Under the pieces are notes generated by a model. It made no database searches. It was not told the origin of the DNA and saw only the letters and a program-made list of their open reading frames with translations. From positions 1-64,000 of the forward strand of contig NZ_JANQTA010000002.1 in NCBI RefSeq assembly GCF_028278985.1: a stretch of 64,000 bases of DNA, given 5' to 3'. The position numbers and the translations under genes were made by a program. Origin of the DNA: Candidatus Nitrosopumilus sp. (GTDB lineage Archaea; Thermoproteota; Nitrososphaeria; Nitrososphaerales; Nitrosopumilaceae). This document shows, piece after piece, positions 1 through 8,558 of this stretch; the first letter of the stretch is position 1; each line of letters starts with the position of its first letter.

Positions 1-595
1 AGTACTTACAACTGTCATCATCTTGGTGTCTTCAGTTGTACTCGGTTCTGGTGTTGTACTTTACGGAACATCATTGTTCCAAGGGGGTACACAAACAGAA
101 AACATTACTGTTTCAGGAACCAAAGTATGGGTACACTCAACTGATTCAACAGGTTTAGCTTGGGGTGCCGCAGGTATCAGAAATACAGGAGACAAAGTTG
201 TCGCTATTGATACAATCACAGTTAGAGGAGCAAATATTCCATTTTCACAATGGTATCCTGATACAGATGTATCTACAACAGTCTTCCAAACTGCATTGAA
301 TCATACAGGTTGGGCTGCTGCTCCTAGTCCAGCAATGTCAAAAATAGGTTCTTGTGCAAGTAATACCAACTACCTATGTATCGATGTTGATTCATGGGGT
401 GGTAATTCTGACATAATTGAGGCAACAGCAGCATCAGGACCAGTTTCACTTGATCCTGGACAATCTGCTATTGTATACTTCAAGATGAATAATGGAACCA
501 TTACTTCACTTGACTCAGGTATCTCTACTACTGTCAGTGTCTTCGCAGGTACAGCAGGCGGTCCACAAAGCGTAACCGTAATTGGAAAATCCTAG
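1..595 (+). CDS. Type IV pilin/archaellin-like protein, 5' end cut by window edge
   Basis: The reading frame is open from base 2, so the start lies left of the window. The first ~27 visible residues are a hydrophobic helix (VLTTVIILVSSVVLGSGVVL then YGTSLF), the hallmark of archaeal class III signal/pilin N-termini, followed by a Ser/Thr/Gly-rich, beta-rich extracellular domain with a Cys pair (SCASNTNYLC). Such proteins are cut by a prepilin peptidase and assembled into filaments by a FlaI/FlaJ motor, and all three partners lie directly downstream (716-3702 and 6391-7119). The N-terminal helix is nearly identical to that of the protein at 61675-62133. Whether this is the archaellin or an adhesion pilin cannot be decided from this fragment. 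Confidence 0.8.
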   Translation, partial: VLTTVIILVSSVVLGSGVVLYGTSLFQGGTQTENITVSGTKVWVHSTDSTGLAWGAAGIRNTGDKVVAIDTITVRGANIPFSQWYPDTDVSTTVFQTALNHTGWAAAPSPAMSKIGSCASNTNYLCIDVDSWGGNSDIIEATAASGPVSLDPGQSAIVYFKMNNGTITSLDSGISTTVSVFAGTAGGPQSVTVIGKS

Positions 596-622
596 GCAAG
601 AGGATTTTTTTTAAAACTTGCC
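595..622 (+). terminator. Hairpin at the end of the pilin gene
   Basis: GGCAAG (595-600, starting in the stop codon) pairs with CTTGCC (617-622) across a T-rich loop, and further T-rich runs follow. This is a plausible terminator that isolates the abundant pilin transcript from the secretion ATPase gene, which has its own promoter at 656-701. Confidence 0.45.
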
Positions 623-655
623 CAAAAATCTTTTTCAAATTTTCTAAAAATCAAC

Positions 656-701
656 ATTGTATGTACTAGAATGTTTCATACTGTTCAATATATCACAAAA
701 A
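656..701 (+). promoter_or_regulatory. 46-bp promoter element, copy 1 (exactly repeated at 3702-3747)
   Basis: These 46 bases recur without mismatch at 3702-3747. They contain a TATA-like AATATATC (688-695) about 26 nt before the ATG at 716, so the transcript is probably leaderless, and an upstream part with two small inverted repeats: GTATG (659-663)/CATAC (677-681), and GAA-TGT-TTC (669-677). From first base to start codon is 60 nt in both copies. Confidence 0.7.
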
Positions 702-715
702 TTTAATTTTTTTTT

Positions 716-2251
716 ATGGGTAAAAAGAAAGAGGAACAGGGATTAGAGACTTTTCTAAAAAGTGAATTTCTAGATGAAATGCAACATACTGTCACTAAAG
801 GTTCAAAAATTATTGAAAAATATGCTCTAAAAGCTCCATTTAGTTATGCAAATATTGTTCAAGATCAAGAGACTGGAAGTATCTCATACCAAGTTGATGA
901 ATCAAAACTAAACCAATCAGAGCAGATAATTTATAATCAATTATATCGATTAATTGAAGAAAATCTAGATTCGCCAGAAAATATTGAAAAAGATTTTGGT
1001 TTTTTATCTTTTGTAAATAAAATCTTAAAAGAAAATGAAAAATTGTTTGCTGATCATCCACTTGCAAGTCTTGAAAAAGTAAAATATTATTTGGAACGTA
1101 ATGTTGACGGCTTTGGAAATATTGATCCAATCATGCAAGATCCAAACATAGAAGATGTAAGTTGTAGCGGAATTAACACACCAATTTACGTTTGGCACAG
1201 AAAGTATGATAGCATCGGATGTAACGTTTCATTTGAAGATGAAGATCTAAATGCCTTTGTATCTAGAGTTGTTTTTAGAGCAGGAAAACACATCAGTTCC
1301 GCATATCCCATTACTGATTTAGCTTTGCAAGGAAACCATAGAATTTCTGTATTATATCAAAAAGAAGTCACTCCAAAAGGAACTAGTTTTACAATAAGAA
1401 AGTTCAAACAAGATCCTTATTCAATTATAGATTTGATTTCATTTGGAACAATCGATGTAGATGTTGCAGCATATTTGTGGATGATGATGGAATCTAAAAT
1501 GTCAATCATGGTAATTGGTTCTACAGGTAGTGGAAAAACTACCATTCTAAATGCAATTACAGGATTAGTAAATCCAGATTTCAAGATATTTTCAGTTGAA
1601 GATGTAGCTGAAATTAACATCAAGCATGAAAATTGGTTCAGTCTTGTTTCAAGAGTAGGATTTGGAAATAGCGGTGAAGGTGAAATTGGATTATATGATT
1701 TAATCAAATCAGGTGTTAGACATAGACCAGACTATATCATAGTTGGGGAAATCAGAGGTTCAGAGGCATATGTAATGTTTCAGGCAATGGCTACAGGTCA
1801 CGGTGGATTATGTACAATGCATGCAGATAGTCTTGCATCGGCAAGCAAAAGATTACAACAAAAACCAATGGACATTCCACCATCATATATGGCATTGATG
1901 AATTGTGCAATTGTAATTCGTAGAGTGACAGGCCAAGATGGAAAAAGTACAAGAAGAGCAATTTCAGTTGAAGAAATTCAAACAGCAACTACATCTCACA
2001 ATGTTTTCAAATGGGATCCGAAATCAGATTATTTTGCACCTCAATTAGAAAGTAGTGAAGGGTTGAAAAATATTAGTGAACAAACAGGCAAATCATTAGA
2101 TGAAATTTTTGAAGAATATGAAAATCGTAAAGTTGTTTTGAAATGGTTAGTACAACGAGGAATTAGACGATATGATCAAGTTGCAGAAACAATTGGAAAA
2201 TATTATCGAGATCCAAATTCTCTTTTGAATAAAATTAGATACGGAGATTAA
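716..2251 (+). CDS. flaI: Archaellum/type IV pilus secretion ATPase (FlaI/ArlI, TadA/VirB11 family)
   Basis: A 511-residue hexameric secretion ATPase that powers assembly of pilin or archaellin filaments at the cytoplasmic membrane. An N-terminal alpha/beta domain (about 1-230) is followed by the RecA-like core with Walker A GSTGSGKTT (~268), the Asp box (SVEDVAEI), an Arg-rich VGEIRGSEAY stretch (Walker B region) and the His box TGHGGLCTMHADS. Length and motif order fit the family. The gene has no Shine-Dalgarno site and starts just behind a TATA box, so it is probably leaderless. It is followed after 2 nt by the membrane platform gene, an operon seen in nearly all archaeal pilus loci. Archaellum versus adhesion pilus is undecided because no flaF/G/H genes are visible. 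Confidence 0.93.
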   Translation: MGKKKEEQGLETFLKSEFLDEMQHTVTKGSKIIEKYALKAPFSYANIVQDQETGSISYQVDESKLNQSEQIIYNQLYRLIEENLDSPENIEKDFGFLSFVNKILKENEKLFADHPLASLEKVKYYLERNVDGFGNIDPIMQDPNIEDVSCSGINTPIYVWHRKYDSIGCNVSFEDEDLNAFVSRVVFRAGKHISSAYPITDLALQGNHRISVLYQKEVTPKGTSFTIRKFKQDPYSIIDLISFGTIDVDVAAYLWMMMESKMSIMVIGSTGSGKTTILNAITGLVNPDFKIFSVEDVAEINIKHENWFSLVSRVGFGNSGEGEIGLYDLIKSGVRHRPDYIIVGEIRGSEAYVMFQAMATGHGGLCTMHADSLASASKRLQQKPMDIPPSYMALMNCAIVIRRVTGQDGKSTRRAISVEEIQTATTSHNVFKWDPKSDYFAPQLESSEGLKNISEQTGKSLDEIFEEYENRKVVLKWLVQRGIRRYDQVAETIGKYYRDPNSLLNKIRYGD

Positions 2252-2253
2252 CC

Positions 2254-3702
2254 ATGTCTTTTTTAAAAAAATTTGAAGCTGAAGATAAGAAGAAGAAAAC
2301 TAATAAAAAAATTGAGGCAGAGTTACCTTTTTTCATGACAATTGTAACATTACTTGCCACCAGTGGATTTGGGCCATATACTATTTTTATAAAAATTAAG
2401 GATTTAGAACTATTACCAAATACTAGACTAGAATCTTTGAAAATTTTAAAAAAAATTGACATTTTAGGAAAAGATCCTTTGATGGTTATGGCTGAAACTA
2501 AAGAAAAAGGAGTTTCTAGTTTTGGAGAATTTCTCAACGGATGGGTTTCTGCAATTCAAAGCGGAGGAGATGTAGTAAATTATCTAACAACTAAAATGAA
2601 TAATGGATTTGAAATTTATGAATCACAACAAAAAGAAATTGCAGAGCGAGTTAAGACATTAGTTGAAACTTACATGACCATGCAAATTGTAGTTTTAGCA
2701 GTATACATCATTATTACTGCTACTTCTTCAGGGGGAGTAGCAGGGGCTACTACTAGTTCTGATTCTGATCCTTTGATTATAGTAATTGTTTTGCCTCCCG
2801 TGGTTTCATCATTGTTTTTGTTTATTGCTCACAAACTTAATCGTCCAAAAGTTGAAGAATTACCATGGCAAAAAATTTTAATTTTTGGAATCCCAGGTGT
2901 GATGGCGGCAGTAGCTATCATGATCTTAGATATAATACCAGATTATGCACTATACATACTAGGGATTACTTTAGTTGCATCAACAATTTGGCCTGCAATG
3001 CAGTTTAAGAGTAAATACAAATTTGCAATTGATGCAGAAAATGCGACATCTCAAATTATGAGAGACGTAGCTGAAGCTAGAAAAGCAGGATTGGGGCCAG
3101 AGAAATGTGTAGTTAAAGCAACTAGCAGAAATGATTTTTCATCATTTAATCCAGTGGCAAATGGCATATCTAACAAATTACAATGGGGAATGTCTTTAGA
3201 TGATATATTTCAATTTCTTAAAAATGAGACTAAAGACTTTCAAATTTTAATTAATTTCAAAGTCTTGTTTGAAGTTATTTCTGCAGGAGGGGGAAATGTT
3301 AACACGCTAAACACTCTTGCAAAGGTTTCTGAAAAAATGAGAAACATTGAGCATACAAAAAGAGAGATGTTAAAACCATATGTGATGGTAGGGTTCATGC
3401 TAATTGCAATTACAGGATTTACAACATTATTAGTAATAGAATCACTTACTAGTTTAGAAGCTCAATTAGAAACAAATGAAGAAAAAAGAGTACTTATGGA
3501 GGCCGATGCTAAAGATAGATTCCAATTATTAGGAATTGCAATACTGATTCAATCTTGGATTGCAGGATTATTCTTAGGTAAAATCACAACTGGTTCGTAT
3601 TCTGGAGGTTTTCTTTACTCCGCATTACTCTTAGTAATTACAATAGGTGCAATTCTGGTTATTGAGCTAAAAATATTTAGTGTGTCTGCTATTTTCGGAT
3701 AA
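2254..3702 (+). CDS. flaJ: Archaellum/type IV pilus membrane platform protein (FlaJ/TadC, T2SSF family)
   Basis: A 482-residue polytopic protein that forms the membrane platform on which the ATPase encoded just upstream acts. Two T2SSF-like cytoplasmic helical domains (about 60-140 and 265-370) alternate with membrane segments: IVVLAVYIIITA near 150, a block at ~175-250, VMVGFMLIAITGF near 385 and two at the C-terminus. The N-terminus is Lys-rich and soluble. It is translationally close to the ATPase (2-nt gap), so the two are one transcription unit. Its stop overlaps the first base of the second 46-bp promoter copy. Confidence 0.9.
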   Translation: MSFLKKFEAEDKKKKTNKKIEAELPFFMTIVTLLATSGFGPYTIFIKIKDLELLPNTRLESLKILKKIDILGKDPLMVMAETKEKGVSSFGEFLNGWVSAIQSGGDVVNYLTTKMNNGFEIYESQQKEIAERVKTLVETYMTMQIVVLAVYIIITATSSGGVAGATTSSDSDPLIIVIVLPPVVSSLFLFIAHKLNRPKVEELPWQKILIFGIPGVMAAVAIMILDIIPDYALYILGITLVASTIWPAMQFKSKYKFAIDAENATSQIMRDVAEARKAGLGPEKCVVKATSRNDFSSFNPVANGISNKLQWGMSLDDIFQFLKNETKDFQILINFKVLFEVISAGGGNVNTLNTLAKVSEKMRNIEHTKREMLKPYVMVGFMLIAITGFTTLLVIESLTSLEAQLETNEEKRVLMEADAKDRFQLLGIAILIQSWIAGLFLGKITTGSYSGGFLYSALLLVITIGAILVIELKIFSVSAIFG

Positions 3703-3747
3703 TTGTATGTACTAGAATGTTTCATACTGTTCAATATATCACAAAAA
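3702..3747 (+). promoter_or_regulatory. 46-bp promoter element, copy 2
   Basis: Exact copy of 656-701. Its TATA-like segment is centred near 3736, which places transcription start at about 3762, where an in-frame GTG lies. The spacing from the first base of the repeat to that GTG is 60 nt, the same as from copy 1 to the ATPase ATG. An upstream ATG at 3717 lies inside the element itself and is therefore unlikely to be the start. Confidence 0.7.
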
Positions 3748-3761
3748 AAGAGATTTTCAGT

Positions 3762-6362
3762 GTGTATTTAAAAATAATTACGGTGATGCTATTATTTGTA
3801 GGATTTACCATGCCAGCATTTGCACAATCCACTAATGAATTTGATTATAAGATTCATCCTGAAAAAATATTGGAAAATACTGTTGGTACAATACAGGTCT
3901 TTGTTAGTTCAAATCAAATAATGATTCCCCAACAAATTTCTGAATTGAAGGCAGTTAGTTCAGATACAGATGTAATTAAAATTTTAGAAATTAAAGAAAA
4001 TAACAGTAAATTCTCAAATGAAATAATGATAAAAGCAGAGAAATCTGGAATTGCCACAATAGCTCTTGCGGCTCCCGGAATCCCTTCTAAGGAAATTGCC
4101 ATAGAAGTTTTCAACAATAATAATCTTCCAACACAATTAATGATCAAAGCTACTCCAGAAGAATTTCCAATAGATGGACCTAAAACAGGATACATAGCAG
4201 TTCAATTTGCAACAACAGGAGGCCTTCCAACTGCTGTTCAGGAAGATAAAGTAATAAAAATTGAAACCCCAAATACAGATGTTATCAAAATTTTAAATCC
4301 AGAAATAACTGTTGAGAATGGAAATTACTATGGTTATACTAAATTTGAAATTATTGGGTATGGAGATGCAATAATTTTTGCTGAATCAGATAATATGAGA
4401 AAAGTTAGTCAAATTGTTAAAGTGTTAGAACCTGAAGAAACATTAGAAGTTAAGTTAACAATAATTCCGGACAAATTCAATAGTTACACTGGAACCAAAG
4501 GATTTGCAATTGTTCAATTAGTTGATTCAGGTGGAATTCCAGTTCAAGCAGAAGAAGATATTGTTTTAAAATTAGAAGTTGATAATCCTGATGTTGGAGT
4601 GAATACCAGTAGTGACTTGGAAGAGGTAACCTTTGCATCAGATAGGGTAACAATCAAAAAAGGAGAATATTCAGCATATACTACATTTACCCCTAGACCA
4701 AATCTAGCAGATGTTTCTAATTTATCAGAACAAACTTTTCAAATGTTTGTATCAGTTGAAAATTACCTGGCTAGTGGTACTTCATTTACAGTTGCACATG
4801 ATGAAATCGCAGCTTTAGAAGGTGCTGGTCCAGCAATCACTCAAACACTGCCCTTTCTAACTACAGGTAAAAATGAGATTATTGGTGTTACTTATTTTGA
4901 AACAGAGATTGAGGTTTCAAGAAAAATTGAAAATACCGATGAGAGACAAACTATGTTAGTTACGGTTCCAGTAACTGCCAAAGACAATTATGAACTAGGA
5001 ATTTCATCATCGGACACTAATGTGCTTAATCCAGACAATGTAGTGATGGAGAAAGGAAACAATGCAGTACTACTAACTGGAAAAACAGGCACTATAACAA
5101 CTTCCTCTGATTTAGAAATTTACATTACAGATAATGATGGTGTAAAAACTGTATCTCCTCAACCAAACGGACCTTCAGAAGATTCTATCGATCTAAAAAT
5201 CGAACCCTTGTTGCCAATGATAATGGTTGATAGTGAATTCCCCTTACTTAGTTATTTAGAAGAATCATCTTCAGATGAAAATGAAGAAGTAGTTACTACC
5301 GAAAGTGAAGAGGATGAAGGGGTAAACTTTAGACAAGGACCCACATTATTTGTTGAAGATGGAATATTGACTTTTTCTGCAAATGACATTATCGATATTG
5401 AACCAATCAATGTAAAGAAAAATCAAGAATACTCATTGACCTTTGAAACAATTGAAGAAATTGGAAGTACCACTATTGAAGCTCAGCTTGGAAAAATAAC
5501 CGGAAATGCAGAATTAACAAGCCACACAACTGATCCCACAACAATCTACTTAGGATTTGTAGATAATATGGTGACTAATGACAAACATTTGGCTACAATT
5601 CAATTACTTGATTCAGTTGGAAATCCAGTTTATACTAATAAGGATGTAATAATTAATTTGGTTTCAAATAATGAAAATGTTTTAGATTTACCTGAAATAA
5701 TTACAATTAAAGAAGGAGAATATTTTAAAACAGTTGAAATCGAAACTTTTTCAGAAGGGAAAGCTGAAATTGCAATTTTATCACAGGATTTGCCCTTATC
5801 TAAATATGAAATTAATACTGTAGAAATCAATCCCACAGTAAATTTTGATTTTCTTGGAAACGTAAATTGGAATGAAAGAGTTGAAGGAAAATTAACTATG
5901 ACAATTCCGGAAATCGATACAACGTTAAATGGATTTGATGTAAGTTGGGAAGTCTCTGGAGGAGAAATTTTATCTGAAGATAAAGTGACAAATGAATTAG
6001 GTATAGCTACAATCAACATAGTGCCAAATCAAGGAGAAACTTTGTCTGTTACTGGAAAGATTTCAACAGGACCATTTGGAGATGCATTAGCATCAAAGCA
6101 AGTAGCTATTCAAAATATTCCGGTAGTAGAAACATCGGAATCAGAAGCAACACCTTTGGAGACAAATTCACAAAATACTCTGAATTTAGGATTTGAGCTT
6201 GATACATTCACGTTATTACTAATTATAATTCCAGTAGTAATTGGTGGATCATTATTCTTCTTAAAGAAAACAGATAGAATGGAATTGATTACTGAAAGAT
6301 TACCTATTGGTGAAAAAATCGAAGAGATTAAAGAAAGAATATCAGATATTAGAGACAGATAG
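3762..6362 (+). CDS. Secreted, membrane-anchored protein with repeated Ig-like/invasin-type domains
   Basis: From the GTG at 3762 the product is 866 residues. It begins with a clean signal peptide (VYLKIITVMLLFVGFTMPAFAQ, likely cleaved after AFA) and ends with a membrane anchor (about 15 residues around LLLIIIPVVIGGSLFFL) and a charged cytoplasmic tail. In between, a unit recurs at least three times: GG(I/L)P or GNP, then an ED/KD pair, a run of alternating hydrophobics, and a (V/T)x(N)xDV/NV turn. This resembles Big/invasin-type beta-sandwich repeats. An acidic linker (EEVVTTESEEDEG) sits near the middle. An ATG at 3717 would add 15 residues but falls within the promoter repeat. Sharing a promoter with the pilus motor suggests a surface partner of the filament; its exact role is unknown. 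Confidence 0.8.
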   Translation: MYLKIITVMLLFVGFTMPAFAQSTNEFDYKIHPEKILENTVGTIQVFVSSNQIMIPQQISELKAVSSDTDVIKILEIKENNSKFSNEIMIKAEKSGIATIALAAPGIPSKEIAIEVFNNNNLPTQLMIKATPEEFPIDGPKTGYIAVQFATTGGLPTAVQEDKVIKIETPNTDVIKILNPEITVENGNYYGYTKFEIIGYGDAIIFAESDNMRKVSQIVKVLEPEETLEVKLTIIPDKFNSYTGTKGFAIVQLVDSGGIPVQAEEDIVLKLEVDNPDVGVNTSSDLEEVTFASDRVTIKKGEYSAYTTFTPRPNLADVSNLSEQTFQMFVSVENYLASGTSFTVAHDEIAALEGAGPAITQTLPFLTTGKNEIIGVTYFETEIEVSRKIENTDERQTMLVTVPVTAKDNYELGISSSDTNVLNPDNVVMEKGNNAVLLTGKTGTITTSSDLEIYITDNDGVKTVSPQPNGPSEDSIDLKIEPLLPMIMVDSEFPLLSYLEESSSDENEEVVTTESEEDEGVNFRQGPTLFVEDGILTFSANDIIDIEPINVKKNQEYSLTFETIEEIGSTTIEAQLGKITGNAELTSHTTDPTTIYLGFVDNMVTNDKHLATIQLLDSVGNPVYTNKDVIINLVSNNENVLDLPEIITIKEGEYFKTVEIETFSEGKAEIAILSQDLPLSKYEINTVEINPTVNFDFLGNVNWNERVEGKLTMTIPEIDTTLNGFDVSWEVSGGEILSEDKVTNELGIATINIVPNQGETLSVTGKISTGPFGDALASKQVAIQNIPVVETSESEATPLETNSQNTLNLGFELDTFTLLLIIIPVVIGGSLFFLKKTDRMELITERLPIGEKIEEIKERISDIRDR

Positions 6363-6390
6363 AATTCTATGTATTTAGTCAATCATTTTT

Positions 6391-7119
6391 TTGAATGAAA
6401 GAAATAATCAAGAGGTTTGTTGTGAAGGTATGATTGATTTTCCATATGAAACAAGCGGAATATTTTTAGCTCTTACGATGTTAGTTGTAGGCTCAATAAT
6501 TGATGTATGGAAAAGAGAAATTCATGATTATTTTTGGATGGGTTTTGGCGGAGTAGGATTTTCACTAGTTTTTCTTAGCTCAGATATAGTAGGAAATTTG
6601 GTAATAATGGGGTTTTCATTAATTGTTGCACCATTTGTGATTTTAATGTGGAGAATGGGTTTGTTTGGAGGTGCTGATGCATTTGCATTAATTGCATTAG
6701 CGGTGATTGCACCTTTGGCAACTTTTGGGGAAAATATAGTAACTCCATTTACAACATTATCAAATGCGGCAATTCTGTTTGTCATTCCATTTATTGTGAA
6801 TTTTATTAGAAATATTATCTCCCAAGCCAAAGGAAAAGATATCTTTGAAGGGTTCGAAGAGACAACATCTAAGAAAGTTCTTGCAATGTTGATGGGATAT
6901 AAAGCAAAAAACCCAAAGTTTGCTTTTTCGATTGAAAAAACAGTTAAAGGAAAAAAGAAGTTAGATTTGAAGATTCATCATGCAGAAAACCAAGAATTTT
7001 GCACTACACCTGATACTTGGATTACCCCGGGAATCCCATATTTGCTACTTATTACAGCTGGATTCATTATTCAATTAGTATATGGAGACATTATAGTTTC
7101 AAGATTTCTTGGAATGTAA
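6391..7119 (+). CDS. Prepilin/preflagellin peptidase (A24, GxGD aspartyl protease)
   Basis: A polytopic membrane protease that removes class III signal peptides from pilins or archaellins. The two catalytic aspartates are visible: SIIDVWKREIHD near residue 38 and the GGAD (GxGD motif) in LFGGADAFAL near residue 90. At least five hydrophobic segments are present, the last at the C-terminus, and a soluble insert (about 150-210) separates the last two. The start is uncertain: TTG at 6391 gives 242 residues, while ATG at 6430 (13 codons later) begins just before the first membrane helix and may be the real one. It completes the pilus set with the ATPase and platform upstream. Confidence 0.85.
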   Translation: MNERNNQEVCCEGMIDFPYETSGIFLALTMLVVGSIIDVWKREIHDYFWMGFGGVGFSLVFLSSDIVGNLVIMGFSLIVAPFVILMWRMGLFGGADAFALIALAVIAPLATFGENIVTPFTTLSNAAILFVIPFIVNFIRNIISQAKGKDIFEGFEETTSKKVLAMLMGYKAKNPKFAFSIEKTVKGKKKLDLKIHHAENQEFCTTPDTWITPGIPYLLLITAGFIIQLVYGDIIVSRFLGM

Positions 7120-7153
7120 TTGATCTGTAATATCCAATAACACACACCCCCTT

Positions 7154-8143
7154 ATGTTATCATTTAATGTGACAGTATCAATGACAATTACAGAAACAGT
7201 CGAAGAAGGGATGTTTCAGACAGAAAATCCAATTAATGAGCTAAATAGAATGCTTGTAAGATACGATTTAACACCAAATCAGGCTAAAGTATACTTGTTT
7301 TTAAGTAAAATTGGCATCAAGACTGCCTCTGAAATTGCCAAAGCACTCAAACTACCTAGAACCGAAACATATCATCTACTATCAACTCTACAGCAAAAAG
7401 GAATAATCTTTTCAGTATTTGGGAAACCTACTAAATTTAATGCAGTAGGAATTGAAGAATCCTTAGAGATTTTAATCAATAATGAAAAAAATAGAATTAG
7501 TGAATTAGAATCTGGAAAAGAAGCAATAACAAGACTATGGAATGTCATCCCAAAATATAGTGAGTCAAACAGTGATGATCAAGAAAACAAATTCCAATCA
7601 TTACAAGGAAGAAATTCAATTCTGGTAAAATTAGAACAAATGGTCAAAGAATCTAAAGAAAACATTTTGGTGTTGGGAACCGAATTAGACTTTAAGCGAT
7701 TTTATTATACAGAATTTACTGATTTGCTCAACAAGACAAAATCAGATTTAAAAATTCTTACTGATTTATCTCCAGAAGAATCACATGTATTTGAAGACAT
7801 TCCAGTAAAGAAAATAAAGAAAATTGAAGATAAAAACAGAGAAGACTTTTGTTTTATTATTAAAGATAATTCTGAAGTGATTTTCTTTATTTCAAATAAA
7901 GAAGTAAAAGATATGTTGGCAGTCTGGACTGATTCTAAAGCATTTGTTACCACTCTAAGATCACTATTTAGTCTAATGTGGAAAAAATCTCACCATATTG
8001 ATGAAACTGATGCTGAATCAATTTTAGGTTCTGAAATCACATATGAACATAGATTAAGAGAAATTGAACAAGAAAAAATGATTCTAAACTATTTACAAGA
8101 AAACTTTCAATTGTTAGAAAATAACGGAGGAATTAGAAAATGA
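7154..8143 (+). CDS. TrmB-like transcriptional regulator
   Basis: A 329-residue protein with a TrmB-type winged helix at about 30-95 (LTPNQAKVYLFLSKIG...SEIAKALKLPRTETYHLLSTLQQKG), a short helical linker, and an effector-like C-terminal region (about 155-275) of alternating strands and helices similar to the phospholipase D-like half of TrmB proteins. TrmB relatives usually sense sugars or other small ligands, but the ligand here is not evident. The stop overlaps the response regulator start by 4 nt, so regulator, receiver and histidine kinase form one operon next to the pilus locus. The first 20 residues are weakly supported, and a later ATG (7181 or 7211) may be the start. Confidence 0.8.
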   Translation: MLSFNVTVSMTITETVEEGMFQTENPINELNRMLVRYDLTPNQAKVYLFLSKIGIKTASEIAKALKLPRTETYHLLSTLQQKGIIFSVFGKPTKFNAVGIEESLEILINNEKNRISELESGKEAITRLWNVIPKYSESNSDDQENKFQSLQGRNSILVKLEQMVKESKENILVLGTELDFKRFYYTEFTDLLNKTKSDLKILTDLSPEESHVFEDIPVKKIKKIEDKNREDFCFIIKDNSEVIFFISNKEVKDMLAVWTDSKAFVTTLRSLFSLMWKKSHHIDETDAESILGSEITYEHRLREIEQEKMILNYLQENFQLLENNGGIRK

Positions 8144-8541
8144 GTAAATCAAAACAAAAAGAAGAAGTAAAAAGTTACAATGTTCTAATCGTTGATGATA
8201 ATGAACAAATCACAAAAATGTTAACTACATTTTTAGAATTAAAAGAACACAAATGCACAGTAGCAAATGATGGAAGAGAGGGACTTGCAGCTATTAAAGA
8301 AAACAAGTACGATGTAGTTCTTTTAGACCTTGCTATGCCGGAGTTTGACGGCTATGCAGTAATAAAAGATCTTGAGGATAATGACTTGTTAAAAGAACAC
8401 AAAATCATAGTCTTTACTGCATCAACTATCACTCAAGAAGAATTAGATGAATTAGTAAACAGAGGAGTTACATCCTATGTCCTCAAACCAATTGACATTG
8501 ATCAATTATTGGCAAAAATTATTGAAACTGCTGATTCATAA
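8140..8541 (+). CDS. Single-domain response regulator (CheY-like receiver)
   Basis: A receiver domain without an output domain. It has the acidic pair in VLIVDDNEQ, the phospho-acceptor Asp in VVLLDLAMPEFDGYA, the conserved Thr in IIVFTAST and the Lys in YVLKPID. It overlaps the TrmB-like gene by 4 nt and is followed 17 nt later by a histidine kinase, which is its likely phosphodonor. Whether its target is a protein such as the TrmB-like regulator or the pilus motor is not visible. Confidence 0.92.
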   Translation: MSKSKQKEEVKSYNVLIVDDNEQITKMLTTFLELKEHKCTVANDGREGLAAIKENKYDVVLLDLAMPEFDGYAVIKDLEDNDLLKEHKIIVFTASTITQEELDELVNRGVTSYVLKPIDIDQLLAKIIETADS

Positions 8542-8558
8542 GGACGGAGAAATCTAAA

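Noticed and set aside
1417-1707. Minus-strand frames inside flaI and other genes
   Set aside because: They lie fully within strong genes on the other strand and encode low-quality Ser/Phe-rich products.
3717-3761. ATG start of the large surface protein at 3717
   Set aside because: The 15 codons lie inside the 46-bp promoter repeat; the same codons in copy 1 run into a stop. GTG at 3762 keeps the 60-nt spacing.
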